Source of the DNA: Beta vulgaris subsp. vulgaris
Taxonomy: Eukaryota; Streptophyta; Magnoliopsida; Caryophyllales; Amaranthaceae
DNA length: 64,000 nucleotides
Reading direction: 5' to 3'
NCBI RefSeq assembly: GCF_026745355.1
Contig: NC_079209.1
Span: 46,944,880 to 47,008,879 of the forward strand
Made by a program: the position numbers and the translations under genes. Of this stretch, positions 47,788-60,200 are shown one piece after another (positions within the stretch are counted from its first letter, which is position 1; the number at the start of each line of letters is the position of its first letter). The notes below the pieces were generated by a model that saw only the letters and a program-made list of their open reading frames with translations, was not told where the DNA came from and did no database searches.

Positions 47788-49779
47788 TTACTCTTTAGAC
47801 TCCGCAATGGCATCAAGAGAAGACGGAGTGGTGGACGAACGTTGTCGGTAGGTCCTCTGACAGACTGGAGGCGAAAGCAAAAGGTGTCGTGGTAGATGTG
47901 TGGGCAGCGGGCATAAAAGATGTAGAAGTCGATGTATGTGCAGCAGAAGTAGGCACGCCCTATAGATGTGCCATGTCCAGCTCGGCCAACAGCGTCAATA
48001 CACAAGCCCCTCATGGTCTCCAATGTGTGTGCATACAACTAGCCCCCATATCTGGAGGCAATGACTCGGCAGCCTCCAGTGCAGTACTGCACCTATGAGC
48101 AACATCAGATAAAGTATGTGCCTGCATAGAAAGAAAAATATACATTAAGTAGTTTCAAAGATAAATAAAAGTGTAAATACAAATCATGTGACTTACCAGT
48201 ACTATATCTGTAGACACAGGCTGATAATGCGTAGAAGGAGGTCACCTCAATCGATCTGTCATGCGCAACCTCGTGATGCAACGATACCATATCATATACT
48301 CCTCAATGACATGAGTACGACCACTAAACGGAGTACCTTGAACAACACGTCTCTCGCGCTCACCCCACTACGCTATGTAAGGTCGACGTCTGAGCGAATA
48401 ATTCTTGTTCTTCGACCTCCAATCTATGTCATGAAGGGTTGTACTCGTATCATAAGGTGTTGAAATCATCTGTTCGAATCCAAACTGGCGCATAACTCGA
48501 TCAGGAAAATAAAACTCCACAATGTCGAAACAAATAAGTGGAGCCAATGTGCGCCATACATGTCGATCAGCTTGACATATAGCAGGTAACAACACAAGTC
48601 TCGCCTCAGTATACGGCTGCCGAGTCATCTACAAAGAAAGAAGGTTGCAAATACTAGGCGTGTGAGAGAGGTCTACTAATGTATATAAGTTAGGAATGTG
48701 AGACGCTATCTACCTACTCGTCCGCCTGATGGGTCAAGTGCATCCCTGTAGTAAGAAAGCCCACTTGCTAAGTGGACCTGGTGAGGTGTACCCGAAGCCA
48801 ACTGAAAAGAAATACACATTAATATCTTTCTAAAAAATGATATTAAATAAATAACGTTAATAAATATGAGACAGTGCATATTACCTAACATCTAAGGGGT
48901 CAACCTCCAGAACATGTTGGGAGCCTAAAACAGGAACGCCATCGTCAAATTGTGGAGCTGGGTCCCGCACCCTCGAAATCTCAGGTCTGTCGATGTGTAT
49001 GTGCTCCCATGCCCAAAAGTTGTAACAACAACACATGTCCAGCTACCTCCCTTGCACCCCTATGTGATACCCAACATAGTTGCCGATACAAGTATGCAAG
49101 GGTCGCACTACCCCAACTATATGTTCCTGCTGCGTCCAGATCAACCAAGAGTGGGAGATAAATCACCTCAACTATATCTCCACTCTTATCACCAAAAAGA
49201 ATGGATCTCATCAAGATAAGAATGTAAGCCCGTGTGAATCTATGCACTGTCTCCTCGTCAGCATCGTTCGGCAACAAGAAAAACTAGGACCAAATCCATG
49301 TCAACCTCAAAAACGAACCCTGGAAACTTTGCGCTCGTTTTCCGGAGTGGTGGGCTAAATCCCTAACAATTTGTGCACAGCTGTAGCCCAATTACCCTCG
49401 CCTGAACGAGTAAGCCATAGCCCGTGCACTCTAAGTCCAAGGATAACAGCGACATCTTCTAAAGTAATCGTCGTCTCCCCGACAATCAAATGAAAGGTAT
49501 GTGTCTCCTGTCTCCATCGCTCCACTAATGCCGTCAGAAGTGGTCGATCGATTTTCAAACCTCCCCTAGCTACCAAACGATGGATACCAAGGAAACCAAC
49601 ACGCTCAACATACCGAAGAACCCTATCGTGAACCTCCCAGTCAAGAGTGAGACTATGATGATGCAATCGCACGATAATACCGTGTCCGCTATTCTCCTCC
49701 GGGCATCCTCACTCTGATGCTTGTCCTGGAGGGTAAGAAAATTGCGATCAGTGGGGTCGTGAAAGATGGATTGTGCCAT
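47788..49779 (-). pseudogene. Plant mobile domain (PMD) gene of a Mutator-like element, broken
   Basis: The minus-strand start is near 49779 (MAQSIFHDPTDRNFL). After a frameshift near 49690 comes LHHHSLTLDWEVHDRVLRYV, IDRPLLTALVERWRQETHTF and GETTITLEDVAVILGLRVHG. Further down are FTRAYILILMRSILFGDKSG, AGTYSWGSATLAYLYRQLCW (49277-48981), RLVLLPAICQADRHVW and WRTLAPLICFDIVEFYFPDR (48628-48500). This is the order of PMD proteins, often annotated as protein phosphatase 7 long-form homologues. PMDs occur both in host proteins (MAIN/MAIL1, needed for silencing and meristem integrity) and inside transposons. Several frame breaks and a transposase remnant directly upstream point to the transposon type. 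Confidence 0.8.
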
Positions 49780-49901
49780 TAGACCTAAGAGCAAAAAAAA
49801 TTAACATAAGTTAGTAACACAATGGAAAAATAAAGCGACTATGATAATAATAATACATTATGTCTTACTGAATATGATAATATAAATTTATGTTTGTAAT
49901 G

Positions 49902-51117
49902 AAAACAGATTTACCTAGATGTTCCTTCATCGTTCTTATTAGGGCATCTTTGCTTGTTATGTCTCAGGACCTTACAAATGCTACATCAATATTTGTCGGG
50001 CATGTCAGCTGCATCTATTTTATTTTTTATTCGAGTGGACCTCGGACGTCCAACTCCACATTTTAGTCCCTCATCAGCTATAATTCTTGGACCACAATAT
50101 GGAGAACAATTGTACATATCATGCGCATGCTTGAAATAGGACATATAAGTAGATCGATAATCGGTAGTGATAAAAGAAGCATCCTTACAAAAACAGATTT
50201 ACCCAGATGTTCCTTCATCGTTCTTATTAGGGCATCTTTGCTTTGTTATGTCCCGCAACCTTACAAATGCTACATCGATATTTGACTGCCCTATCAGCTA
50301 CATCCATTTCATTTTTTATTTGAGTGGACCTCGGAAGTCCAACTCCACGCTTTAGCCCCTCATCAACTATAATTCTCGGACCACAATATGGAGAACAATT
50401 GTACATATCATGCACATGCTTGAAATAAGACATATAAGTAGATCGATAATCGGTAGTCATAAAAGAATCATCCACAAAATTGCTATATGACAAGCTCCAG
50501 TATCGACGGACCGCAAGGACATGAGAACACGACAACTTATTATATATTCTCACTTTCTCACATGTACATGTCTTCTGCATTAAGTTCACCGTGTGTTTCT
50601 TTCCACCTTTCCCTGGAATACGCACGGTCTCCACGTCCAGTAGTGACCTCAAATAGCCCTCGTTCATAGTCAAACACAATCACCTTATGAGCACTTGCCT
50701 TCTCCATTTTTTTTCAATATGGTAGTCGCCTTCGGCCTATAATCATGGCCTTCCTCAAGTCTTTTTCTATCCAAATTTCTCTTGGTAGCAAAATAAGAAT
50801 TGACACGATAAAATGTCATTCTTACCAAAGCAGTGATCGGAAGACAACTTACCCCTTTTAGGACGCCATTAAACACTTCAGACATGTTCGTGGTTTGCAA
50901 ACCATATCTACATCCCTCATCATGATGAAGAGGCCATAGATGAAGGGGAATGTCCAACAGATATCTAGCCGCCTCGACATTAATGGAGTCAATTCGATCC
51001 ATGTAGTACAAAGACTTCCTCTTTTGCCTAGCATATGCAGCTTTTCAAAATAGATTCTTGATGACATCATTCCTATACTTCGTATTCAAGTTGGAAGCAA
51101 GATGTCGCACACAAGTT
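49902..51117 (-). pseudogene. Mutator-like (MULE) transposase C-terminal half with SWIM finger and zinc knuckle, broken
   Basis: On the minus strand: RHLASNLNTKYRNDVIKNLF, a stop, RKSLYYMDRIDSINVEAARY, LQTTNMSEVFNGVLKGVSCL, PITALVRMTFYRVNSYF, then the SWIM finger CTCEKVRIYNKLSCSHVLA (C-x-C ... C-x-H), WSLSYSNFVDDSFMTTDYRS and a C-terminal C-x2-C zinc knuckle. Homology starts abruptly at 51117, so the N-terminal DNA-binding and DDE catalytic regions are missing. A frameshift lies near 50630. The last 288 bp are duplicated in tandem (49902-50189 and 50190-50477): the first copy keeps HNKQRCPNKNDEG in frame, the second has one extra base that destroys the knuckle's last cysteine. Confidence 0.85.
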
Positions 51118-51338
51118 ATTCATGGAACAAGTTATTCATGGAAAAAATTCAAGTGTTTTTTCCTGATTGGATATGAAAAGTAAAGTTTGTGTTAGCTTGA
51201 ATTAGGTTCTACACATGCTTGTATGAAGAGGATTTGCATACAAATAAAATAAAAAAACACGAAATGCGTGTCAATAAAGTGGGGCAAGATAAAAGCATAA
51301 AGTTTTTAAAATCTAAAATGGGATTTAATATTCGACGC
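51118..51338. other. Breakpoint flank of the MULE remnant
   Basis: Starts with a short duplicated word (agttattcatggaa) next to the truncation point at 51117; otherwise AT-rich and unassigned. Confidence 0.45.
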
Positions 51339-52370
51339 CCTAAAATTTCCTACTAACACCCTAAATATATATAATTATACAATATTTTATACCTTTCCTT
51401 TATTCTCCCTCCACCTTCCTTCCCCTTTCCCTTCTTCCACCACCACCACCAGAACCGCCACCGCCACTGCCGCTGCCATCGCCTCCACCATACCCCCAAA
51501 TCTACAATATTTAATTAACACAGCCAAATGTACAATATCATACATTATTTAATACACCTGAAATCTGCAAAAAAAACAATTGAACAAATTGAAGAACAGT
51601 GTCTACCATCCCCCATGGATTGAAGAGAAGCATTCTAACATGGATTCCTACAAATTCAAGACCAAAATTCATTTGGTTTTTTTTTTAAAAAAAATAAAAT
51701 GGTGAGGCATCCACCATCGATGGAGACGTCCATGGCAAGCGCCTCACCCTATGGTGGAGCGCCTATCATAGATGCCTCCTTTTTTAAAAAAAATATCGAT
51801 AGGCTCCATGGTGAACTCCTCTTTTTGTTTCAAAAAAATAATTCAATTTCATCCATTTCTTTTAGGGCGTGAAGAGGAGTCATTGATTTTCTGGATATCA
51901 TTGATTTCTTTTTCAAGCTTCCAATCACCACATATAATTGATTTTGGGTTTGGTTGTAGAGGTAGAAAGATTGAGAATAACATGAAGAGAGAAGAAACTT
52001 GAAAAACTTAGATAAGTGGTTTAGGCCTCATAAACGTATTTGATTTTTAGTTTTACTCCAGTTTCATGCTTTAGTCATTGATTGTAGTTGTTGGCTGATG
52101 AACTTTAAAAAGCCAGTGAAGTAAGAAATAAAGTAAGTTCTTAGTTTCGTTTTTAGACTTTCGCTTTTTCTATGAGATGTTGAACGTATTAGTAAATTCA
52201 ATTTTTGAATTAGTATATTCAAGCTCGTCGGGAAATTGGTGCGGTGGTGGCTATAGAGTCCAATGGTGCAATATATAGTGGTGGGGAAAGAAGGGGGGAT
52301 ATATATATACAGTATAAAATACGTATTTTTAGGATGTTAATAAGAAATTATAGGAAGGCATTTAGCAACC
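51339..52370. mobile_element. Element with inverted ends (ccctaaaatttcctactaac), non-coding
   Basis: The left end around gccctaaaatttcctactaa and caatattttatac is mirrored at the right by gtataaaata, aataagaaattatagg and catttagcaa. Within it are a CCACCACCACC/CCGCCACCGCC tract (51438-51490) and a set of short inverted words around gcgcctatcatagatgcctcc and ccatggtgaactcc (51700-51820). The ends resemble the right end near 25530-25555. No transposase. Target duplication not resolved. Confidence 0.5.
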
Positions 52371-53091
52371 CAGTTTTTGTCTTAGTTTTTGAACAATGTA
52401 TCTTAATTACTAGGTAAATGGAATTATGTTGCACCGCTTAGTTATCGTAGTGGTATATCTTAAAAGAAAAGTTGATCTTAATTTTGATTATTGCGTCTTA
52501 TTCAAATTGACATTTCAAGGACTTAAAAAGAACATTAAATTTAGGTCCCATCATCAAAAAATTAAATGTCCGTAAAATAAATCAAATTCATTAAAATATA
52601 CATTTAATCTTAGTTTTTGAACATCATTGATTATGTTAAAAAAACATATATGTAGTAGCACTGATTATTATAATGTTAAATTCTAATTGCACATTTGATC
52701 TTAGTTTTGAACATTTTGCCTTACGCAAAAAAAAAAACATTGCGTATTATGCAAAAGGACATTTTAGAGTTGGATTCCCTTATTATTTAAAATCAATATT
52801 TTTTTGTTCATTATTCCTTATTAGTGGTAGTGATGGTATGTCAATCGAGGAGTGATCGAAGAAAGTGAAGATCAGCGGGGAGCCATAGAGAGGGATAGGC
52901 TAGCTGGAGAAACAAAGATGGGAGAAAATTATGGAGGTAGAGATAGAAAAGGGGAGACAACTAATCTTATGTATTAATAATCTCTCTATAGACACTAAAA
53001 ATTAAATTTGTATACGCTTTCTTTCCTCTTTTTTGGTTCATGTGCCACTTTGATACTACTGCTATACATACATTACAAAATAGAGATAGGC
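52371..53091. other. AT-rich intergenic sequence
   Basis: No gene, element ends or RNA gene seen. Short purine-rich stretch at 52855-52970. Confidence 0.5.
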
Positions 53092-54690
53092 CTTGTTTGG
53101 CAAATAGAGTTTAGAGTTTAGCTGTTAGAGTTTAGAGTTAGCTTTTAGAGCTTAGAGTTTTTGTTAAGCAGATTTGATTGCTGATTTACAACTCCTTTTT
53201 ATAAAGGAAAAATTGATTTAATCGGTCCCAATTATGGGCGCTCTGATGAAAACAGTCTCAACTATGGTTTTTTATTGTTCAGTCCCAACTTTAGAAGGTG
53301 TATTACAATAGTGGTCCAGGTTAACCAGTCACCTATATAAGAGGTAAAACATTTTTTAAATTTTTTTTAGTTGTTGTAATTTCTTATCTTTTTTCTTCCT
53401 CTTTCTCTCTCCTCCTTCCTACCTCCCCTGCCATTCATCCCCTCTCCTGCCACCCCTCCCCGCCCACCTCCCTTTACTGCCACATCTCCCCTCCCCTGCC
53501 ACTCCACAACCCCTTCCTCGCCCACTTCCCCTCCATGTCACACATCTCCTTTGATCTTATGGGTTTTAATAAAGAATTTAATCTTTCAGTGTGATTGACT
53601 AATAATGGATAGAGAAACTATTGGATACTAATGGGTGTGTGGTTAGGGATTTCATTCTTTTAAATGCTAATTTATCTCTCATTTGATGTTGGATTCTAGA
53701 TTTATAGGAGCTGTAAATGGGTTTTTGAAAAAAAATTTGCGAGGTGGAGTAGGTCAAAGTTAGTCAAAATCTGGAAGTGTGAATTTTCAGATTTTGGTTG
53801 TTGAGGTGAACCTACTGAATCTCCTTTGGATGCGCAACTGAATTGCTTCAAATGTTTATGTGTGGACTATGGAGTTTGATGTTTAAGATTGGAGATGAAG
53901 GCCTTGATTCTTGATAGAGGTTTCATATTTCTCACAAACACAAAAACAATCCTCTGTTTTTCTTCGGCACCCAAAACCAAAAAACCATAGCAACCACCAC
54001 TGCCCCACCTTTTGACCACCACCAGCGAGCTCCAACAACGCCAGTAAACCGCCGCCAACAATCGCCTCTCTCCCATCTCCTTCGCTGATCATCTCCCACC
54101 ACTCACGCCCCTCTTTCTCCTCTTCGCAACATCACTCCCATACGGCCCTACCCCACCCATCCCCTTGCACAGCCTACTCGCATGCTTCCAACTCGATGCC
54201 TTCGAATCCTCAATTGCCTTCCACCTCATCACACGTTTACAAAAAGAAACGTGCTGCCATGGGAGGAGAAGTGCAAAATCGATGTGTTTAGGGTTTTTTT
54301 TACAGAAGGTAGGTAGGTGAAAATTGGGACTGATTTTATCAGGACGCTCAAAGTTGGGACCGATTAAATCAATTTTTCCTTTTATAAATGTGTTTGGTAA
54401 CAATTAACTAATTGCTAAAAGCTTATTACCATTTGTTTGTGTGAAATGACATTTATAGACATTTTTAATACACATGGGTTGTATTATCATTAGAGGCATA
54501 CAAATCATTAAACATATTTTTACCTAATAATAGGAGCTTTTTTATTTTGAGAGTTTTTATTCCAAAACTCTCTCTAAAACTCTCTTTTACCAAACACCCC
54601 TTTTAGAGTTTTTGACTAGTCAAAACTCTAAAAGTGGTCCAAAACTCTCTTTTTACTCCAAACTTCCAATTGCCAAACACCCCTATAGTA
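53092..54690. mobile_element. MITE-like element with a nested foldback insertion
   Basis: The left end ggccttgtttggcaaatag, followed by repeats of agagttta, is mirrored at the right by repeated aaactct words and ccaattgccaaacaccc. Without the insertion at 53206-54379 the element would be about 420 bp. Target duplication uncertain. Confidence 0.6.
53206..54379. mobile_element. Third non-autonomous element with 9-bp target duplication (Mutator-like), Pack-MULE-like interior
   Basis: The ends are perfect inverted repeats starting ggaaaaattgatttaatcgg, and homology continues past 50 bp with mismatches (cggtccca, gcgctctga against gcgtcctga). It is flanked by ttttataaa on both sides (53197-53205, 54380-54388). 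The interior has CT-rich leader-like sequence (53385-53540) and a GC-rich block (53990-54240) with exon-like composition on both strands; a minus-strand frame there reads RWKAIEDSKASSWKHASRLC, which I cannot assign. No transposase. Confidence 0.85.
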
Positions 54691-54985
54691 TCTAGTTTGT
54701 GTGAAATATATATCTCAAGCAAACTAATTTGATAATTACTTCTGACGGTTACTAGCACTCACACAGGGGCAATGGTACATCTACCCGGTGGGTAGTTAAC
54801 CCACTAGAAATAGAAAATTAAAAAACTATTAAAACTGATGAGTTAGATTTCACTATTTATTTAGTTCTATTTGTAGTGGTTTTTGACCCACTGGATTGAT
54901 AAAGTTTTTTCCCTCAGCTAACAGCTACTACTAATACCAATGAATACACAACAATTAATTTTACTAAACAACCCTATGACCTATC
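54691..54985. other. Intergenic, nothing recognised
   Basis: AT-rich stretch between the MITE and the LINE tail. Confidence 0.5.
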
Positions 54986-56601
54986 TTTTTTTTAGGGGAA
55001 GCAAGTAACACATTTTATTCAAACTAAATCAAGCTCCGCCAAAGCGATTAAACTTTGGGGAAAAGAACCAACATAAATAGTTTTCGAATCTAAGAGGGCC
55101 TCCCATCTAGCTACAAGTTGGGCTACAGTATTGCCCAATCTCCTAACATGACTACAACGGAACGAAGAAAACAAACTACTTAAAGCAAAAATATCATAAT
55201 AGAAGTGGAAAATAGGAGAAGCACTCTGATGTTTCCCCACAATCTTGTTCACCACACTTTCAGCATCACTCTCAAGCCAAACCAAATCTTCGTGCAATAC
55301 CAACCCCGTAGCGAGCAGCCGCAACCTCAGCACCACTTGCCTCCCACCTTGATCTTACTCTCATCACTGTTGCCGCCAAAACATCACCATCATGATCCCT
55401 CGTCACCACACCTAGCCTAACACCATTCCCCATAGACACATGAGCATCCACGTTGACCTTTACCCATCCAACAAGGGGTTTGGACCAACTGCCCGAAGCA
55501 CCACACGAAGCATTTCTAGCGGTACTTCCCACCTTTTTTTGATACTCCACATAATCCTTCACAAGTCTACAAAACACAACAACCATCAAGGATGGAGAAG
55601 GGGGCGAAGTGTCAAAGAGGGCCTTGTTGCGACACAACAAAGCAGCCCAAGTGAGAGTGGAGAACAGGTGAAACTCCTCAACAGTGGCATTGTTCATCAT
55701 CCATAGAAAGTGATCCGCAAAAGCCGAGAAAGGAGCCATATTAACCATGCTTACAAGGGAGCTAAGTCTCCAAATCTCATCCACTAGAGGGCATTGGAAA
55801 AGAGCATGAATAATAGTTTCATCAGGAGCACCACACGTTTGACAAGTTGCATCTGGGACAATGTGACGATGCCGAAGTTGCGCTTTGACAGCTAAGCTGC
55901 CTTTGCACGCTTGCCAAATGAAGTGACGTAACTTCGGTGGGCCTTGTAGACTCCAAACACGCTTCCACATAGGTGCCTCAATGGTACTAAAAGCGAGCTG
56001 CCAGGTACGTTCACGGCCAAGCATGCCGAGCCAGTATCCTGTTTTGAAAGTGTAAACACCATCACTAGTAGGCCACCAGTAGCGACTATCCGAGGGCCAA
56101 GACCTTGAGAGAGGAATGTCAGCAACCAGCATAACATCATGTTGGTGTAAAGTTTGGTTCACCATATTCATATCCCATCACCCATTAACAAAATCAATGA
56201 GACTGCTAACCTGCATGGATGGATCACTGTCATTTGACGGGGAAGGCACAATGTGAGTGACGTTGCCAGGCAACCAAGCATCTTCCCAAACATTAATATT
56301 CATACCATTTCCAACTCTCCATTTCAACCCCTCAAGTAACAAAGATTTTGCTCCCCAAATACTCCTTCACGAATAACTAGGGTCATGACCACGAAATGAT
56401 TCTATAAATTCCATATGCTTATAATACCGTGCCTTTAGAACCCCCTGTAGCAACGAGTTTCCGGGTTCACAAAGCCTCCAACACTGCTTAGCTAGAAGTG
56501 CCTGATTAAAACACTTCAAATCCTTGAACCCCATACCACCCATAGACTTTGGAAGGCATAAAGACTTCCAACTATGCCAGTGGTTTGCTTTTGCGTGCAT
56601 G
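54986..56601 (-). pseudogene. LINE (non-LTR retrotransposon) 3' part: RT tail, zf-RVT and RNase H
   Basis: Minus strand, in order: HWHSWKSLCLPKSMGGMGFK, DLKCFNQALLAKQCWRL (56590-56450), VNQTLHQHD, YWWPTSDGVYTFKTGYWLG, then the zinc-binding region WSLQGPPKLRHFIWQACKGS, CQTCGAPDETIIHALFQCPL and VDEIW (zf-RVT), and an RNase H-like domain GWVKVNVDAHVSMGNGVRLG, VVTRDHDGDVL, WLESDAESVVNKIVG and RRLGNTVAQLVARWEAL. A stop near 56380, another near 56175 and a frameshift near 55320 break it. T8 at about 54985-54992 is the complement of a short poly(A) tail, so the 3' end is on the left. Confidence 0.88.
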
Positions 56602-56790
56602 ATGGAGAGAATTTGGAAGAAACTTCAAGGGTGAAAAGAGAAGCTACTTTCGAGACGGGGGAAGGAGATTCTTATAAAAGCTATTGCACAGGCCATCCCT
56701 ACTTATATGATGAGCATTTTTCACATCCCGAAGGGGCTTATTGATAAGATCCGTTCTATGCTTGCCAGTTTTGGTGGGGCTCGAACTATC
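56602..56790 (+). pseudogene. Inverted 5' segment of the same LINE
   Basis: Plus-strand reading gives MERIWKKLQG, a stop, KEKLLSRRGKEILIKAIAQA, IPTYMMSIFHIPKGLIDKIR and SMLASF, followed by a one-base deletion within the FWWG motif. In plant LINEs this block directly precedes the HWHSWKSLCLPK block, which here lies head-to-head on the opposite strand. Confidence 0.85.
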
Positions 56791-56795
56791 TAAAA

Positions 56796-57294
56796 AGTAA
56801 AGACTTCAAGAGAAATAATACATTTTAAACTCAACCTTTTTGACCACATCAGCAACAACTTATGGATTACATGACAAAATTTATAATAATCATGCACCTT
56901 CTCCGAAAGTGTCCCATCTTGAATAATTTGACCAAAATCCACACAAATTACTAGTTGACCACATACTAGTATCTTGGAGAACATGTCTCTTTGCTTAATT
57001 TTTCCCCTTCTTCCATTTATCTCCTCTCATTCTCACCAAAATAAACCACATCTCTCTTTCTCATATTAACTGTTATTCACACCACATAGTAAGGACATTG
57101 TAGTCAATTCTCAGTGTGTACAAAAACTTTACTTTCTCTTTTTTTTTCTATCTTTCCACAAAATTTGCTGTGTTGTTTATTTTCTCTCTCCTCAACATTA
57201 TTCGCATTCGTACAGAAGAAGTTTATTCAGTCCTCAACCTCATTTTCTGGCGCTTTCTCTCTCCTCACTAGCAGTCTTTTTACCACTTCCATTA
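56796..57294 (+). promoter_or_regulatory. Likely promoter and 5' leader of the NAC gene
   Basis: Upstream of the NAC start codon. A T/C-rich leader (tttactttctctttttttttc, tttattttctctctcctcaa, 57128-57200) precedes the ATG. Specific regulatory sites cannot be assigned by eye. Confidence 0.4.
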
Positions 57295-60200
57295 ATGGCG
57301 GCGAATTTGGCCGATGATGTTTGGCCTCCTGGTTTCCGATTTCATCCGACTGACGAAGAATTGATTCTTTACTATTTGAAAAGGAAGATCTCGCATCGCA
57401 AATTGAAACTTGATATAATCGCTGAAGTTGATGTTTATAAGTGTGAGCCTGAAGAATTACCTGGTAATTTACTCTTTTTTTGTGTTTTTTTTTTTTGGAG
57501 GAATTGATTGTTGAATTTTGTTGCTGATTTGTGTTTTTTTTTTTTTTTGGGATGATTGATTGATTGATTTTGGTTGATTCTTGGTATGATGTTTGCAGGA
57601 AACTTTGACTTCTTTGATGGTTTCCAACTTTTTATGGTATTAGGGTTTTCTTTTTTTAATTTTAATTTTTGCGATTTGATTAGGTTATGTTTATGTGATA
57701 TTGATATGATTTAGATTTGTGCGCGTTTTGTTTTTGGTAGAAGCCAGAAGGCAGGGAAAGGGTTTTGTATGTTCTTTATTGATAAAAGATTGTTATTTTA
57801 CTTCAAATGATGATAATGATAGGTTTCTTTGTGAAGTTTAGCTGGAATTTTATCGTTTTTGGTCTTGGCTTTGATGATCAATTTTCGATAATTGATCTGG
57901 TGGTTGATAAAAAGATTGTTTTATCATGTATGTATATGGAGATTTTGTTTATGAGTATGAAATATTCTTTGTTAATTCGTGATTCTTGGTATGATTAAGC
58001 CGAGGAATTTCCAAATCCGAACTGTTGGGAGATTTTGGGAACAATAGAGGGTTTTTGGCTATTTGAGGAGTGTGTAATATTATGGGGTGGTTTGGTTTTA
58101 TTAAAGGCTTTTGATTCTAATCTGAATTCTGTTTGAGTTTTTCTATTTTGGTCTTTTTGAATAATTGCCTGTTTACCATGATCTATATTATATGCAATTT
58201 GCTGATCTCAATTTCGAGAGTATGCTGATCTTGATGTGGTTTACTTGTCCGCGTGCTTTGTGATTGTTTTATCGATCTGTATGTATGTATGCTCCCTAAA
58301 GTTTTTTTTCCTTGTTTGCTGAAAGCCTGAAACCATTGTAGATGGTTCTTTTAGAGTTAATCTGAGACCACAACTCACTCAACTTTTTCGTAAGTTTCTG
58401 TTGAAAGCAAAAAACTTACAAAGAGAGAAAGAGAGTAACGATTGGCGGCAAGGCTTTCAGACTGTTAATGACGAGCCACAACATAGCTCACTTTTTCATC
58501 GTTTCTCTTGATTAAAATAGACAATTTTTCTTCCTTGTTGTAGTTTGACCAAAGTTAATGATGTTGTTATGTTTGCGCTTGTCATTTATAGATTATCTCC
58601 CTTAGTTACGAATTTTATGTGCATTGAGCAACAAGTTATTAACTGGTCTGCTGGTAATGTTTGATGCAGGGCTATCTGTACTGAAGAATGGGGACCGACA
58701 GTGGTTCTTTTTTAGCCCAAGGGACAGGAAATACCCAAATGGATCAAGGGCTAACAGGGCTACAAGACAAGGGTACTGGAAAGCAACTGGAAAGGACCGC
58801 ACTATTGCCTGTAACTCCAGGAATGTGGGCATTAAGAAAACTTTGGTATTTTACAGGGGCCGCGCACCTACTGGTCAGCGTACAGATTGGGTGATGCATG
58901 AGTATATATTAGAGGAAGATGAGCTTAAGAGGTGCCAAAATGTTCATGATTATTATGTTATTTACAAGGTTTTTAAGAAGAGTGGTCCAGGTCCTAAGAA
59001 TGGGGAGCAGTATGGAGCCCCTTTTAGGGAGGAAGATTGGGCTGAAGATGATTGTCCCAAAAGCACTAGCAGCTGCGACCAGCTTAATACAGCTCAGCAA
59101 GTTGGCAATGATTCTCCTACTGATAGTTGTACGTATGCCGAAGTAGATCGAGCAGTGAACAACATTTGTGAGCTTTTAGACTGTGTACCTGATGAGCCTA
59201 GACCATTGCCAGTGAATATTGATGACTTTGAGCAAGCACTATCTCAGGTCAGTTTTTGCGCATTGTCATTGTTGAGTTGTTTTTTTTCTTTTTGGTCTTC
59301 TGCATATATTTTCTGTTTTCCGTCTTACACAATAACTTGTTAAGTCTGCACTTTCTTGATGGAGCTTGTATGCTGAGTTTTTCTGTTATTTTTTTTTGTT
59401 GCAGTTTCTTGGTGAAGAAGACAATCAGAGTACGGTTACAAATCCATCATATGAGGAAGCCAATAATACACTTGTGCTCGATGATGATTTTATTGAAATG
59501 GACGATCTTTTTGGTCCAGAACCTGTCCAAGGTCTCAGTACAGTGCTTCCACAACCAACCGGTGGAGTAATTCCAGAGGATTCGCAGTTGAGAATAGAAG
59601 ATGGGTTGAGTGAATTCGATTTGTATTATGATGCTGACGCCATTCTTCGTGATTTGGCACCTAATGATCAGACAGTGCCTCCTGCTGAATTTCATAGGTC
59701 ACAGGAAAATTATTATTTTAACCAAGTGGAAGGGCTTTCGTTTTCAGGGGATGAGTTGTGGACTTATGATTCTACTGTCTGCAACTTCAACTCCACAGAT
59801 AACAAGGGATCTATGCCCTTACCATCCACAGGTATATACTTGCAGTTTCTGAACTGACATTTCAGCCTGCCATTTCAACAGACATATTACATACCCTTTT
59901 GATCTGCGAAGTGTAGATAGACTAACTGTTGATTGTGAATCATAGTACTTGATTCACATTTTTCCATGTTTTAAACACTTATTTGTTTATAGGAGTGCTT
60001 TTGTTGTATTTGATGTGGAGAGACCTCTTGTCCTTGATCGGCTTGGAGAACTCTTGAACCTCTTGATTTTTATTGCTAATATTAGAGTATTTGGGCATGT
60101 TCAGGTGTTATATATGGCGGCATGTCTGCAGCTATCTCCACTGACTTGAATCAAAGTCAAGAGGCTGAAAAGTCTCAACCTTGGTCATCTACTATATGGT

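Noticed and set aside
55440..55706. 88-codon plus-strand frame
   Set aside because: Antisense shadow of the LINE RNase H/zf-RVT region.
54985..56795. Target-site duplication ctatct at both sides of the LINE
   Set aside because: Only five to six bases and partly merged with the T run; it could be chance, so it is not claimed as a TSD.
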